Shown: one piece after another, positions 55,120 to 64,000 of the stretch
How positions within the stretch are numbered: position 1 is the first letter of the stretch
How the letters are laid out: the number at the start of each line of letters is the position of its first letter
NCBI GenBank assembly: GCA_037367355.1
Contig: CM074697.1
Coordinates: forward strand, 248,001-312,000
Source of the DNA: Neoscytalidium dimidiatum
Lineage: Eukaryota; Ascomycota; Dothideomycetes; Botryosphaeriales; Botryosphaeriaceae
Direction: 5' to 3'
Length of the DNA stretch: 64,000 nucleotides
Position numbers and translations under genes: made by a program
Notes under the pieces: model-generated
The model's database searches: none
The model's input: only the letters and a program-made list of their open reading frames with translations
What the model was told of the DNA's origin: nothing

Positions 55120-56823
55120 ATGTCGCTGCTTGGCTTATCGAATGAATTACTCTTGTTGATCGCGGAGAACTTAGAAACAGAAAAGGCTATCAACGCCTTT
55201 ACCCGGACGAACAGACGTATCTACCACCTCTTAAACGCCTACCTTTACCGATTTAATGTGCAGCGCTCTGGAAGTTCTGCATTATTATGGGCTGTAAAGT
55301 ATGGGCAAGATACGACAGTTCAAAGGTTACTGGATGAGGGCGCCAACGTACACTTAACGGAGACGACAGTTTATAGGTTACTAGACGAGCACCTCAACAG
55401 GTACTTCATGGTCGATACCTATCGGACGCTGCTCTCATTGGCAGCAGAGTATGGAAGAGAGGCGGTCGTGAGGCTGTTGCTCGCGCATGACGGTGTCAAC
55501 CCGAACTCCGATGGCTATTGGGGGAGGACGCCGCTGGTGTGGGCAGCAATGCAGGGGCACGAGGCAGTGGTGAAGCTATTGCTTGCGCATGACGGTGTCG
55601 ACCCGGATCCCAAGGATGGAGCCAGCTGGACGCCTCTATTGAGGGCTGCAAGGAATGGAACTGAGGCGGTCGTGAGGTTATTGCTTGCGCATGACGGCGT
55701 TGACGTCAACTCTGAGGATGTAGACGGCCGGACGCCACTATCTTGGGCTGCACGAAATGGGTACAGCGAGGTGGTGAAGTTGCTCCTTACGAATAAGGAA
55801 GTCAACCCGAACTCTGAGGACAGGAGAGGCCAAACACCACTGTCATTTGCCGTATGGAACGGACACGAAGCGGTGATAGAACTACTTCTCGCAGACGACC
55901 GTGTTAACCCAAATCACAAGGATAACGAGGGCCGGGCACCGCTTTTGCTTGCCGCACGAAAGGGACACAAGATGGTGGTCAAGTTATTCCTCGCAAGCGA
56001 AGCTGTCGACATCAACTCCAAGGATAACTATAATCGGACTCCGCTATATGAAGCTGCACGACATAGGTGCGATGAGGTGGTAGAGTTGCTGCTCGCGAAT
56101 GACCGAGTCGACCCGAACTCTAAGGACGAGGCAGGCCAGACGCCACTATTGTGGGCCTCATGGAATGGACACGTGCTGATGACGAGATTACTGCTCGCGA
56201 ACAACCGTACCCACCCCGACCTGAAGGACAACAATGGTCGGACACCGCTGTCGTGGGCCGTACAAAAGGGGCGCGAAGTGGCAGAGCTACTACTCGCGGA
56301 CGATAGGGTTAATCCTGACTCCGAGGACAAGCGCGGTCGGACGCCACTGTTGTACGCCGCATCCAATGGGTGCGAGGAAGCGGTGAGGTTGCTTCTCGCG
56401 AACAAGAAAGTCAACCCGAACTATATGGATAACAATGGCTGGACGCCGCTATCTTTAGCTGCACGGAATGGGCACAGAGCGGTAGTGCAGCTGCTACTCG
56501 CGACCGGGGGCGTCGACCTAGACTCTAAGAACGTCGACGGGCGGACTCCACTATCAATTGCTGCACTAAACGGACACAGAGCGGTAGTAGAGCTGCTACT
56601 CGCAACCGGGGGCGTCGACCTAGGCTCTAAGGACGTCGACGGACGGACTCCGTTATCAATTGCCGCACTAAGCGGATACAGAGCGGTGGTGGAGCTGCTA
56701 CTCGCGACTGAGGGCGTCGATCTAGACTCCAAGGATAACGATGGATGGACGCCGCTTTTATTGGCAATAGCGGGTAAGCACAATGACATTATAGCACTAC
56801 TCGCCAGTCGCATAGGCTCTTAG
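55120..56823 (+). CDS. F-box-like ankyrin-repeat protein
   Basis: Single exon, 567 aa. The first 45 residues (LGLSNELLLLIAENLETEKA, then INAFTRTNRRIYHLL) have the pattern of an F-box, which would recruit a target to an SCF ubiquitin ligase. After a spacer come about thirteen ankyrin repeats of 33-35 aa to the C terminus, each with a GRTPLSWAARNGHEAVVKLL-type core followed by LLAHDGVDPN-type loops. The last three full units are spaced exactly 102 nt (34 codons) and nearly identical, for example near 56511, 56613 and 56715, showing recent tandem duplication. Ankyrin arrays bind proteins; with an F-box they choose degradation targets, but the partner is unknown. Rapid repeat turnover is common in fungal recognition proteins. 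Confidence 0.85.
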   Translation: MSLLGLSNELLLLIAENLETEKAINAFTRTNRRIYHLLNAYLYRFNVQRSGSSALLWAVKYGQDTTVQRLLDEGANVHLTETTVYRLLDEHLNRYFMVDTYRTLLSLAAEYGREAVVRLLLAHDGVNPNSDGYWGRTPLVWAAMQGHEAVVKLLLAHDGVDPDPKDGASWTPLLRAARNGTEAVVRLLLAHDGVDVNSEDVDGRTPLSWAARNGYSEVVKLLLTNKEVNPNSEDRRGQTPLSFAVWNGHEAVIELLLADDRVNPNHKDNEGRAPLLLAARKGHKMVVKLFLASEAVDINSKDNYNRTPLYEAARHRCDEVVELLLANDRVDPNSKDEAGQTPLLWASWNGHVLMTRLLLANNRTHPDLKDNNGRTPLSWAVQKGREVAELLLADDRVNPDSEDKRGRTPLLYAASNGCEEAVRLLLANKKVNPNYMDNNGWTPLSLAARNGHRAVVQLLLATGGVDLDSKNVDGRTPLSIAALNGHRAVVELLLATGGVDLGSKDVDGRTPLSIAALSGYRAVVELLLATEGVDLDSKDNDGWTPLLLAIAGKHNDIIALLASRIGS

Positions 56824-57693
56824 TCGTTTCTCTTTTCTGGACTTTCCGATTGCCTTTTCTACTTTAATGTACCATCAATAGTGTCAATTCAATTCAATTC
56901 AATTCAGAAGCTTCAGTCTTCTTGATAGAACACTGAGTCCCGACCCATCCTGCACATCTCCCTCTCTCTAGACTCTGCCGGTCGAGTGCGTCCCATCTAC
57001 CGGCATGCGAGAATATGTCTGCAGAGGCGCTTTGAGCCTTTATGGCTGGTGGAGGAGGGTTTGGTGGAGTCAACCGTGCCTCGTACCAGTGCGGATCATG
57101 GTACCGCGCGGCTATGTAAGCGACAGTAGCGAGTAAGTGGAGATGTCAGTGGACTTCAGGCCCCTTCGAACGTCGCAAATAATGACATGTGCATTAGTGT
57201 ACATATAAAATAAACCTCTCTTTCTCTCTCTATTAGAAAATTACGTGTATTTAGCTTTAGCATAGTTTTCGCTACGTATTAGCCAACTGGGGTATTAAGA
57301 GGGCCACCTCTTACACCTCTCCTCTAGCATGCCTAGAATATTACTTTGCTTTTGCACCATCTTTTGAACTCAATACACATACACATGCACAAACACGCTC
57401 TTTTTTTTTAGCGCCATTTCGCCATTTTGCCACGTGCCTGAAATTCAAGCTGTTGCCTTCCGTTTTGCCTTGGAAAAGGCCCAGGCGGCCTCCTGTGTGC
57501 GATTACTGAACGTGCCAGCAGAACTCAGCAACTACGCAGCTGTTACAGACCCATAGTCGTACTCATTTGGCCTTCCTTTACTCCAATGCGCACTCCAACT
57601 CCAGGTCATATTGATGGACGTTAAGTACGCCACGGAATGGCGATTACACAGATGCGGAACAGTAGTTCAAGACAAAATCTAATACATATCTAT
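56824..57693. other. Intergenic region with a pentanucleotide microsatellite
   Basis: 870 bp with no supported gene. Contains a CAATT microsatellite at 56885-56906 (separate entry) and pyrimidine-rich CTCTCTTTCTCTCTC near 57214-57231. Confidence 0.45.
56885..56906. repeat. (CAATT)4 microsatellite
   Basis: Four perfect copies of CAATT followed by CA, in the 3' flank of the ankyrin gene. Confidence 0.85.
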
Positions 57694-58743
57694 CTACCTG
57701 GAGATTCGGAATTTCTTTGAAATCCCTGGTCGAATGCGCTCTAATATAACGCTTAGCTCTTCCCATACACGATTCTGCATTGCGTAACCCTCTTCGCTCA
57801 ACACAAATGGTGAGGGATCCGATACACGGCAATCTGCCATGAATTGACCATGTGTCTCCGGTCCCTGGCTTGCAGCATGAACAAGCGTGCGGCTACCGTA
57901 TTCGGTGCTGCGTGCGAAGAGAGATTGTTGGATTGCAATGACCCAGCCGGCCTCACGGGAGAGTTCACTATAATACTGAAGTTAGTGGCAGCAAGAAGCA
58001 GTGATAAAAGGTAATAGAACTCACGACTTGCAAAGCCCGGGGCAGACGCAATTTATCGTTACGGGCGTTTGGGAAGCAGGTTTGCGTTCGCACAGGGCTC
58101 GGGTGCACAGTATGTCAAGGAGTTTTGAGACCCGATACCGTTCCTCCATTTCAGAGGGTTCAAGTTCTTGCTTCAGACGCTCGAAAATGCCACCTTGAGT
58201 GGCTTTTCTCTCCTCGAACTTGGCGAAGAAGTGGACCCCAGATGCGACTATAGTGAGATTCGGCCGGGTCTGGGACTCTTTTGCGGACGCCTCCAACTTT
58301 GGAAGCAATGAGAGCGCGAGAAGGAAGGTAGAAATTACGTTCACAGTAATCGTAGCCTCGTTGTCTTCGAAGATTTCGTACTTGCCCCTCGCAACACCAG
58401 CATTGAGTAAAGCAACATCCACGCGGGAGAGTTCTTTCTCTACTTTGGCTGCGAAATCCAGAACCGATCGATAACTTGCCATATCAAGTTTCCATACTTG
58501 TATGACGTCGCTAACTCCGCACGAGTTTTCGATGTCTGCTTTTGCTGCATATCCTTTGTCGAGGGATCGCACTGCGAGTATCATCGTCGAGGCACCGAGC
58601 CGTGTGAAGTGTCGCGCCGCTTCTTTTCCGAGCCCGACATTCGATCCGGTAACAATGACCGTCTTCCCAGCGTACGAACCGGTAGGCTCTGGAAGCCGAA
58701 GAAGCACTTGGGAGTGGAGGAAGCCAATGATACCGCCGGACAT
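57694..58743 (-). CDS. Short-chain dehydrogenase/reductase
   Basis: Two exons, complement(join(57694..57967, 58025..58743)), 330 aa; the 57-nt intron joins CPGLCKS to ELSREAGW, giving a longer, family-sized C-terminal part. The nucleotide site is VIVTGSNVGLGKEAARHF (TGxxxGxG), with NAG in LLNAGVARGKYE, the active Ser in IVASGVHFF and the catalytic Tyr-Lys in RYRVSKLLD. The CVCPGL segment matches the usual NPG/CPG turn. A short hydrophobic N-terminal segment (GGIIGFLHSQVLLRL) could attach it to a membrane or lipid droplet, as in retinol-dehydrogenase-like SDRs. It oxidises an alcohol or reduces a ketone with NAD(P). Grouped with the FMO and the esterase that follow. Confidence 0.88.
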
Positions 58744-59276
58744 TTCTGTAAAATCTTCAGTTCGATGGTGGAAAGATGTGCAAAAGTCGGCAAGGTCATA
58801 TCAAGACGGCCGGAAGAGCGGCAGGGACGTCTAGGCACGGTCGCGTCATCTCCACCCGGTCCGGTCTGCAGCGCCCGTTGCCAGTGCCACCCGCCCAAGT
58901 CTCCACCCACCAGAACCCACCCTGCCCGCATATGCACAGCTGACTTCCAACTTGCGGTTGTAGGTGCAAAAGTAAGCGCGGCAATGCTCTAATGTAATAG
59001 CCATTTTAGCTTCGTTGCTGCTGCTCCAGGATCTGCGCTAGCGATGGCAAACTGGATGCGTACATGGCTTGAGTCACGAATTGTGATGGAAATGGATTCA
59101 CGTGTGGGTATACAGCTGATCTAGCACAGTTTCTTCTGCAAATGAGTTTAATCATGCCTATATACCATGATGTGCCAAACTATGAAATGCAAGAAACTAG
59201 CCCGGTGTGCTGCACTATCCTATAACTTGGAAGGTCACCTCGACCACCATAGTCGGGGAGTCTTGGAACTTAATAA
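58744..59276. promoter_or_regulatory. SDR upstream region with phased ACCCAC motifs
   Basis: 533 bp between the SDR start and the FMO stop. ACCCAC occurs at 58905-58910 and again at 58915-58920, one helical turn apart, within a C-rich stretch (58850-58930). The same hexamer in reverse (GTGGGT) recurs in the FMO/esterase promoter. Confidence 0.45.
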
Positions 59277-61397
59277 CTATGCCAGAGGCTTGCTTGTATA
59301 CGGAATGAAGGGTTTCCCTTCCACTTCGGCCTTAATCTGCAGGGCAACGAAACGTGAGAAGAAACGTGAATGCGAAATGTCGCCCGGGCAAAACCAGACG
59401 TTAGGATCTAGCCCTTTCAGTACCTCATAGCCTTGAGAAGCCTCGTGAAGAATAGACTTACGTCCAATAGGCTTCCAAGAACCTCTCAGATTTCCCTCTT
59501 CATCTAAGAGCCAGGACTCATCCAACTTCTCGGCCACTTCCGGATCGAGTAGCTGAGATGCGGATTGCTTCATGTCGGTTGAATAACCTGTTGCGAATAC
59601 AATGACATCAGCTGGTATTTCAGTGCCGTCTGCGAACTTGAGACCTCGAGTTGTGAATTCCGTAAGAGCACTTCCTGATTTCATCCTTATCTGTCCAGGT
59701 ATTAGCAGGAGCACTGCAACAGGAGCGGTGATTCAGAAAAACCTCCCTTCCCATCAATGATCATTTGGGAAACCCCAACGTCCATGTAATGCCGTCCTGC
59801 TCGCTCGTAAAGAATTTGAATAAGATCAGCTTCGCGATCAACCCTGAAGCCCCTCGCCTCGAGCTTGTCCAATTTTTCTTTATCTTGTTCCACCAGCTCG
59901 CGAAAAATAGCCCTCACGATCACCCTGTCAATCGCGAGGGGACCGGTGTGAAACCGTTTGTCAGTCTCCGTCACATCGACGTGCTCATGGTATTCTTTGT
60001 GAAGATGAAGCTTTGGGACGTTGAGAACGGGCGTGGGAGATCGCTGTACCATGGTAACATGCATATCAGCTTTGACCATGTCTTCCGCGATATCGTGCCC
60101 GGTGTTTGCTGTCCCGATCACGATACCTCTCTTGCCAGCCCAATTCTGCGCGTTTTCGTAATCGACAGCATGGAGGACGGTTCCGGTGTATTTATCGCGA
60201 CCAGGGAGCGATGGTTGTTTTGGTACTCGGCCAGTCACGCCGAGGCAGAACACGAGGTGGCGCGTTGAGACAACGCGCTCGTAACCAGACCGGATCAAAG
60301 TGACAGTCCAGGAGCTGGTTGATTGGTTGTAAGATGCGTGCGTGACGGGCGTCGAAAGCCACAAACTATCGTTCAACCGGTACTCGTCGACGAAGCTTTG
60401 GTAATATTGTTTAAGATCCTTTGATGTAAGATAGTAGGGAGCATCCTTTGGTGGCCTGAAATTGAATGGCAACGAGTCTAAAGAATATCAGTATCTGTTC
60501 CGACTTGATCAATCAATTTTCCTTTTTTTTTTCTTGCTTACTCTGCATCTTGGGAGTATGCAACTTCAAAAAGTTGTATCGGTCTGTCCAATTCAACCCA
60601 ACCTCGGGAATCTTGTCGCATGCAATAGCATTGAGTCCAAGAGCTTTGAGCCTCGCAATAGTAGATAGGCCCGAAGGCCCAAGCCCAACGACCAAAGCGT
60701 CGAAACTACCACCATTTTGAGCACCATTAGTTTTGGTATTGCTGTGATGAGATTGCGAGAACCCATTGATTGGTCTGCCCAATGACCCGTTCAGCGGCTC
60801 GATCGGTGTTTGCGTTGAGCCGCTGGAAATTTGCGATGGAAACGTGTCCGGGTCGCCCCAACCATCCACACTCTCCAAAATCGTACTAAGAGAAAAGATC
60901 TTGTACTCAAGCGCCCGGCTCCGATGCCCTTGAGAACTCTTTGGAATCTCAGGCGCGATTTTTAGATAACCATGGCAATTCCCGCTGGGCTCCAGGCCGT
61001 TCGCAAAGTAGAATTCAGCAGTAATCATTGCTAGTGGGCCGATTCTTACGACCTTTGAGCTTCTTTCCTTCATCTTGAAGTTCCGCGGCTTGTGCAAGTC
61101 TGTAAGAACTTTCCAGGCGGCCTTGAATGCGGCGCTGCTATTGAACGTCCGCAATGTTGAGCTTAAGGCGAGCATATCGCGCCAGTGCGCTTGGGCAGTC
61201 GCAACAACAGAAAGATCATTCTCGACGAGCCTGATGAGGCTATCCTTAGCTATTTGTTCGTGATCGACGTAGTCGGGTATTGGCGCTGTGAATAAATCTG
61301 CCGGCAAGTTGGCCAGAGGGAAGGGGGATGTTGGAGGCATGGAGGCACCGTGTAACGATTCTGTTATTCTTCTGTCGTTATTTTCGAAATGAGACAT
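59277..61397 (-). CDS. Flavin-containing monooxygenase with NTF2-like N-terminal domain; one splice donor defective
   Basis: Model complement(join(59277..59413, 59462..59690, 59747..60477, 60542..61397)), 650 aa. Residues about 45-190 form an NTF2/SnoaL-like domain. The FAD site follows: ALVVGLGPSGLSTIARL, then FLKLHTPKMQNSLPFNF across an intron. Next comes the FMO fingerprint YTGTVLHAVDY (F/YxGxxxHxxxY), the NADPH site GIVIGTANTGHDIAEDM and a C-terminal VFATGYSTD. Intron 3 (59691-59746, 56 nt) must be removed to join MIIDGK to IRMKSGS, and its acceptor (CTAATACCTGGACAG) is good, but its donor reads GG-AGG instead of GT. Without splicing the protein stops 14 residues later, losing about 122 C-terminal residues. 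So this may be a damaged allele, a sequence error or a rare non-canonical intron. Active relatives oxygenate N, S or ketone groups with NADPH and O2. Confidence 0.75.
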
Positions 61398-61947
61398 ACA
61401 TCATTGGCTTCAAGCAATGCTTTTAATGCCCAAAGAGAGATGCCGCGTATACAGCTCTCCTTAGCACAGTTCACTCCAGAGCGCACGTAACTCCTTAGCC
61501 AGATTCGCTGTGTGCTTGCACGGGGTGGGTAAATTTGTGCATAGATGGGTCGACTAGTAGCCGCAGAGCAAGACGGTGGAATGGGATGCGCGGTGAGATA
61601 CAGTAGTAAGCATCGGGTTCGTGTTCGTCTCCGCAATTACTAAGGCAGAAAGAGCATCCGTCGGCGTATGCGTGACCCGGGTGGGTAGATGTCTTGGCTG
61701 GGTGGGTCAATACCTTAGCCGAGTGGGTAATATCTCCGCAACAACGCTTTCAACACGTCTCTCTCAGATTTCTTTCACAGTAGTATCCATGACGGTACAC
61801 ATTCTGATTGGTCGTTGATTGTAAGGTCGGAATCGTGCAGTGTTAATAAAAACTGAAAATTGTGGTAGTGAAGTAGTAAACTCACGCGTTCCCGTAACAC
61901 GTCTGACGCCCACATACATCTTGAATAGCTCTTGGACGATAATCAGC
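61398..61947. promoter_or_regulatory. Divergent promoter, FMO / esterase, with phased GTGGGT repeats
   Basis: 550 bp between head-to-head start codons. GTGGGT occurs at 61681, 61702 and 61723, exactly 21 bp (two helical turns) apart, and once more near 61525. The flanks of the three phased copies are only loosely similar, so the hexamer rather than a long repeat is conserved. Confidence 0.6.
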
Positions 61948-62898
61948 ATGGATCGACTATCCGAGTTCTCTGGCACTGTTGAGGAATCGGTTATGCCAAC
62001 TTTCGACGTATACGCGAAACTACTTGACACAAACTCATCCAAAATAAGATCCACGGTCAAAAATCGACAGACATATTCGTATGGTCCGCATGAACGCCAA
62101 ACTCTTGACGTCTACACGCCAGAAGATGTCTCAGACACAGCGCCGATCGTTCTTTGGATCCATGGCGGTGGCTTCGTGATGGGCGGTAAGAATCTCTCCG
62201 CCATTCCAGGGGACCTAGTTTACACCAATGTCGGCCACTTCCTCGCGTTACACAGCTTCATCAGTGTCTTCCCAAATTATCGACTAGTGTTCAAGCACGA
62301 TGCTGTATTCCCATCAGGAGGCGAGGACGTAGCCCTGGCGGTGGAATGGGTCACCAAGCATTTCGCCGGGCAGAAAAAGGACCTGTTCGGGCTGGGCAAC
62401 TCAGCTGGCGGCGTTCACTGGTCTACATTTCTATTCCACAAGAAATTTGGCGCAACACTTGAAAAAGTCACCACCGGCAACGACGTGCGGCTGCGGGGCG
62501 TGACGTTCCAGTCCGTGCCGTTCGATTTCACCAAAGCCGGGCCATCGCGTCAGCCGGTGAACAAGGCATACTTCGGCGACGACATAGAAGGGAGGAGTCC
62601 GTATGGGCTGTTGACTTCAGCGGATGGTTCGACCTGGGAATTGCTGACACGAGGGAAGGTGCGTTTCAATGTCATCATGTTTGAGTTAGACCCCGAAGAG
62701 ATCAAGGAACCGGCAAGACGTTTTGTCAAGGCATGGAACGAATCACGGCCGAGGACATGCGCGCACGAATTGGCGATCACGGAGTATGAGGGACACAACC
62801 ACATCAGCCCTTATATGGCGCTTGGCACAGGCATCGAACGAGAAGAAGCCTGGGGCAAGAAGCTGGTGGATTGGATGGAGACAGTTCGGAAAAGATAG
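61948..62898 (+). CDS. Alpha/beta hydrolase, carboxylesterase-like
   Basis: Single exon, 316 aa from ATG at 61948 (the frame extends upstream, but MDRLSEFSG gives the usual start). The oxyanion-hole motif is LWIHGGGFVMGG near residue 72, as in hormone-sensitive-lipase-type esterases. The nucleophile is Ser152 in GLGNSAGGVHW (GxSxG). The acid is probably in IMFELDPEEI near 247 and the His in EYEGHNHISP near 283. All triad parts are present. No signal peptide, so it is intracellular. It is expected to cleave a small ester or lactone. Divergent from the FMO and close to the SDR, it may hydrolyse an ester made by the pathway (inference). Confidence 0.87.
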   Translation: MDRLSEFSGTVEESVMPTFDVYAKLLDTNSSKIRSTVKNRQTYSYGPHERQTLDVYTPEDVSDTAPIVLWIHGGGFVMGGKNLSAIPGDLVYTNVGHFLALHSFISVFPNYRLVFKHDAVFPSGGEDVALAVEWVTKHFAGQKKDLFGLGNSAGGVHWSTFLFHKKFGATLEKVTTGNDVRLRGVTFQSVPFDFTKAGPSRQPVNKAYFGDDIEGRSPYGLLTSADGSTWELLTRGKVRFNVIMFELDPEEIKEPARRFVKAWNESRPRTCAHELAITEYEGHNHISPYMALGTGIEREEAWGKKLVDWMETVRKR

Positions 62899-63466
62899 CT
62901 CGCCCACACGCAGAAGCCACTAGTCACGCTCAACTGTTAAAGATGGGGCCCACGGCCAACCATGCGGCTTGTGTTCATTCGGCCGATGTCCGTGTAGGCA
63001 TCGCGTTGGTGTGTAGTTGCTACTTTTGGTATTCTTATGAAACAATTGATCATTTGCGTACCTCGACGCAGCGAATGTGGTAGCGGAATAATACCAGCAT
63101 TGCATATCCGGAGCTTGGACTGCCTTGGCTGTTTCGTGCTTTGACCCCGCAGCAAGCTCTTAACTGCAACGGGTTAGCCCGTCACTGGCGTACTGTGCAC
63201 GCCGCGTACCACAGCCCCCAAATGCCCCCAGTCTTACCCCGCAGACGCCGCACACAAATCATAGCCTTCTGATTGCCCAAAAGCCCGAGGTACGCTAATG
63301 GCTTGCAGATTCACACCTTCGCCGTCTTCTCCCCCTCTCCGTCTTCTCTTCCCGTCTGGTAGTAGCGTCTGAAGCTGGATTGTCATGTTTCTGGCCAGAG
63401 CTCTCCTCATATAACGGTCTTCTCTTCCCCTCGTGCCATTCATGTGCAGCCCCCTGAAAGCGCCTG
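62899..63466. other. Intergenic region before the C2H2 gene
   Basis: 568 bp with no supported exon; the right half is pyrimidine-rich (63310-63350), typical of a fungal promoter or leader. Confidence 0.4.
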
Positions 63467-64000
63467 ATGCCGGGCTCCTTCGTTTGTTCCCAGTGCAAGG
63501 CTACCTTTGGCCGGCTCGCACACCTCCGCCGCCACCAGAAAACGCGTGAGTTGCAACCCGCTTTCTCTGCGAGGGCTCAGATCTGATCCAATCCCCTCTC
63601 AAGATCGTGCCGAGAAACCGTATGTTTGCCAGTTTTGCCCTGTTGCCTCTTCACGTAAGGACGTGATTGTGAGGCACAAGAAAAACTTCCACCGCGATGC
63701 AATGCAAGCCGCAAGCCTGCCCCAGGCTTCCTTGACCGACGATTCCGATGGATCGAGCCAAAGCCATCCGCCACCGCAACCCGATCCGCACCTGGTGGAA
63801 TTGGATTCCGCTGCTCTCGATTATGCGGTTGAATTGGATCTATTCAGCTTTGCGGCCACTCGTACTCGTGATATTGGCTCGGATTACCCGACCGCTTCTC
63901 AGCCCATTGAATCTCCCGTGAATGCCTTGATAGGCAACGCACTAGACTACGACCAAACATATTTCTCCCACCGGAGCCTCACCTCCTGCGAAAAAGACGA
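63467..64000 (+). CDS. C2H2 zinc-finger transcription factor (5' part only)
   Basis: Two exons are visible, join(63467..63545, 63604..>64000); the gene runs off the window. The 58-nt intron falls inside the linker and its removal joins two classic fingers: CSQCKATFGRLAHLRRHQKT with its final His, then the linker RAEKP, then CQFCPVASSRKDVIVRHKKN with its final His. Both have C-X2-C and paired His. After the fingers the protein is Ser/Pro-rich and acidic. Paired N-terminal C2H2 fingers followed by a long region are typical of fungal regulators with a fungal-specific TF domain further on. Such a gene could control the adjacent SDR-FMO-esterase group (inference). Confidence 0.85.

Noticed and set aside
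59712..59740. A 29-nt GT-AG intron in the FMO that keeps the frame
   Set aside because: Far shorter than any other intron in the window (45 nt or more), and it would insert residues absent from the family. The 56-nt non-canonical intron fits better.
1..64000. CRISPR arrays, tRNA genes, intact transposons
   Set aside because: By eye I found no regularly spaced direct repeats, no convincing tRNA A/B-box pair, and no transposase or reverse transcriptase frame. A tRNAscan-SE or repeat search could still find divergent ones.

Overview
The window is nuclear DNA of a filamentous ascomycete (Pezizomycotina). Most genes carry several short introns (mostly 45-65 nt, GT-AG, often with a CTAAC- or CTGAC-like branch site). 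A lone 5S rRNA gene stands among protein genes, as is usual in moulds. The gene content is typically fungal: Atg22, a Zn2Cys6 regulator, an Erg4-type sterol reductase, a LaeA-like methyltransferase, P450s and many MFS carriers. I cannot place it to class or genus from sequence alone. Exon structures were built by hand: splice sites were chosen so that the frame is kept and family motifs join. Every intact model is divisible by three.

Layout. 0-8 kb: tail of an unknown gene, a 5S rRNA gene, atg22, an intronless fusion of a NagZ-type GH3 hexosaminidase with two GNAT domains, and an unknown acidic protein. 8-12 kb: a 4,5-dihydroxyphthalate decarboxylase-like gene divergent from an MFS carrier, with a perfect palindrome between them. 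12-20 kb: a full-size ABCB exporter and a Zn2Cys6 regulator in tandem. 20-23 kb: two lineage-specific proteins around the PC4/Sub1 coactivator. 23.2-27.7 kb: gene-poor. 27.7-39 kb: P450, Hst2-type sirtuin, monocarboxylate-type MFS, second P450, tannase/feruloyl esterase. 39-54.5 kb: Erg4-type reductase divergent from a LaeA-like methyltransferase, a quinate/sugar-type MFS, a broken amidohydrolase, and a carotenoid/stilbene oxygenase divergent from a DHA1-type MFS. 55-57 kb: an F-box-like ankyrin protein. 57.7-62.9 kb: SDR, flavin monooxygenase and esterase. The window ends inside a C2H2 zinc-finger gene.

How it may work together (inference). Much of the window looks like an accessory catabolic and transport region facing plant-derived aromatics: tannase, stilbene/carotenoid cleavage, dihydroxyphthalate decarboxylase, quinate-type permease, P450s and exporters. 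The SDR-FMO-esterase trio would fit stepwise oxidation and hydrolysis of one small substrate, and its two promoters share helically phased ACCCAC/GTGGGT motifs. Two genes are visibly damaged. The amidohydrolase has a frameshift, an internal stop and a perfect 63-bp tandem duplication. The FMO lacks a usable donor at one intron. Two introns, in neighbouring convergent genes, appear to be GC-AG.
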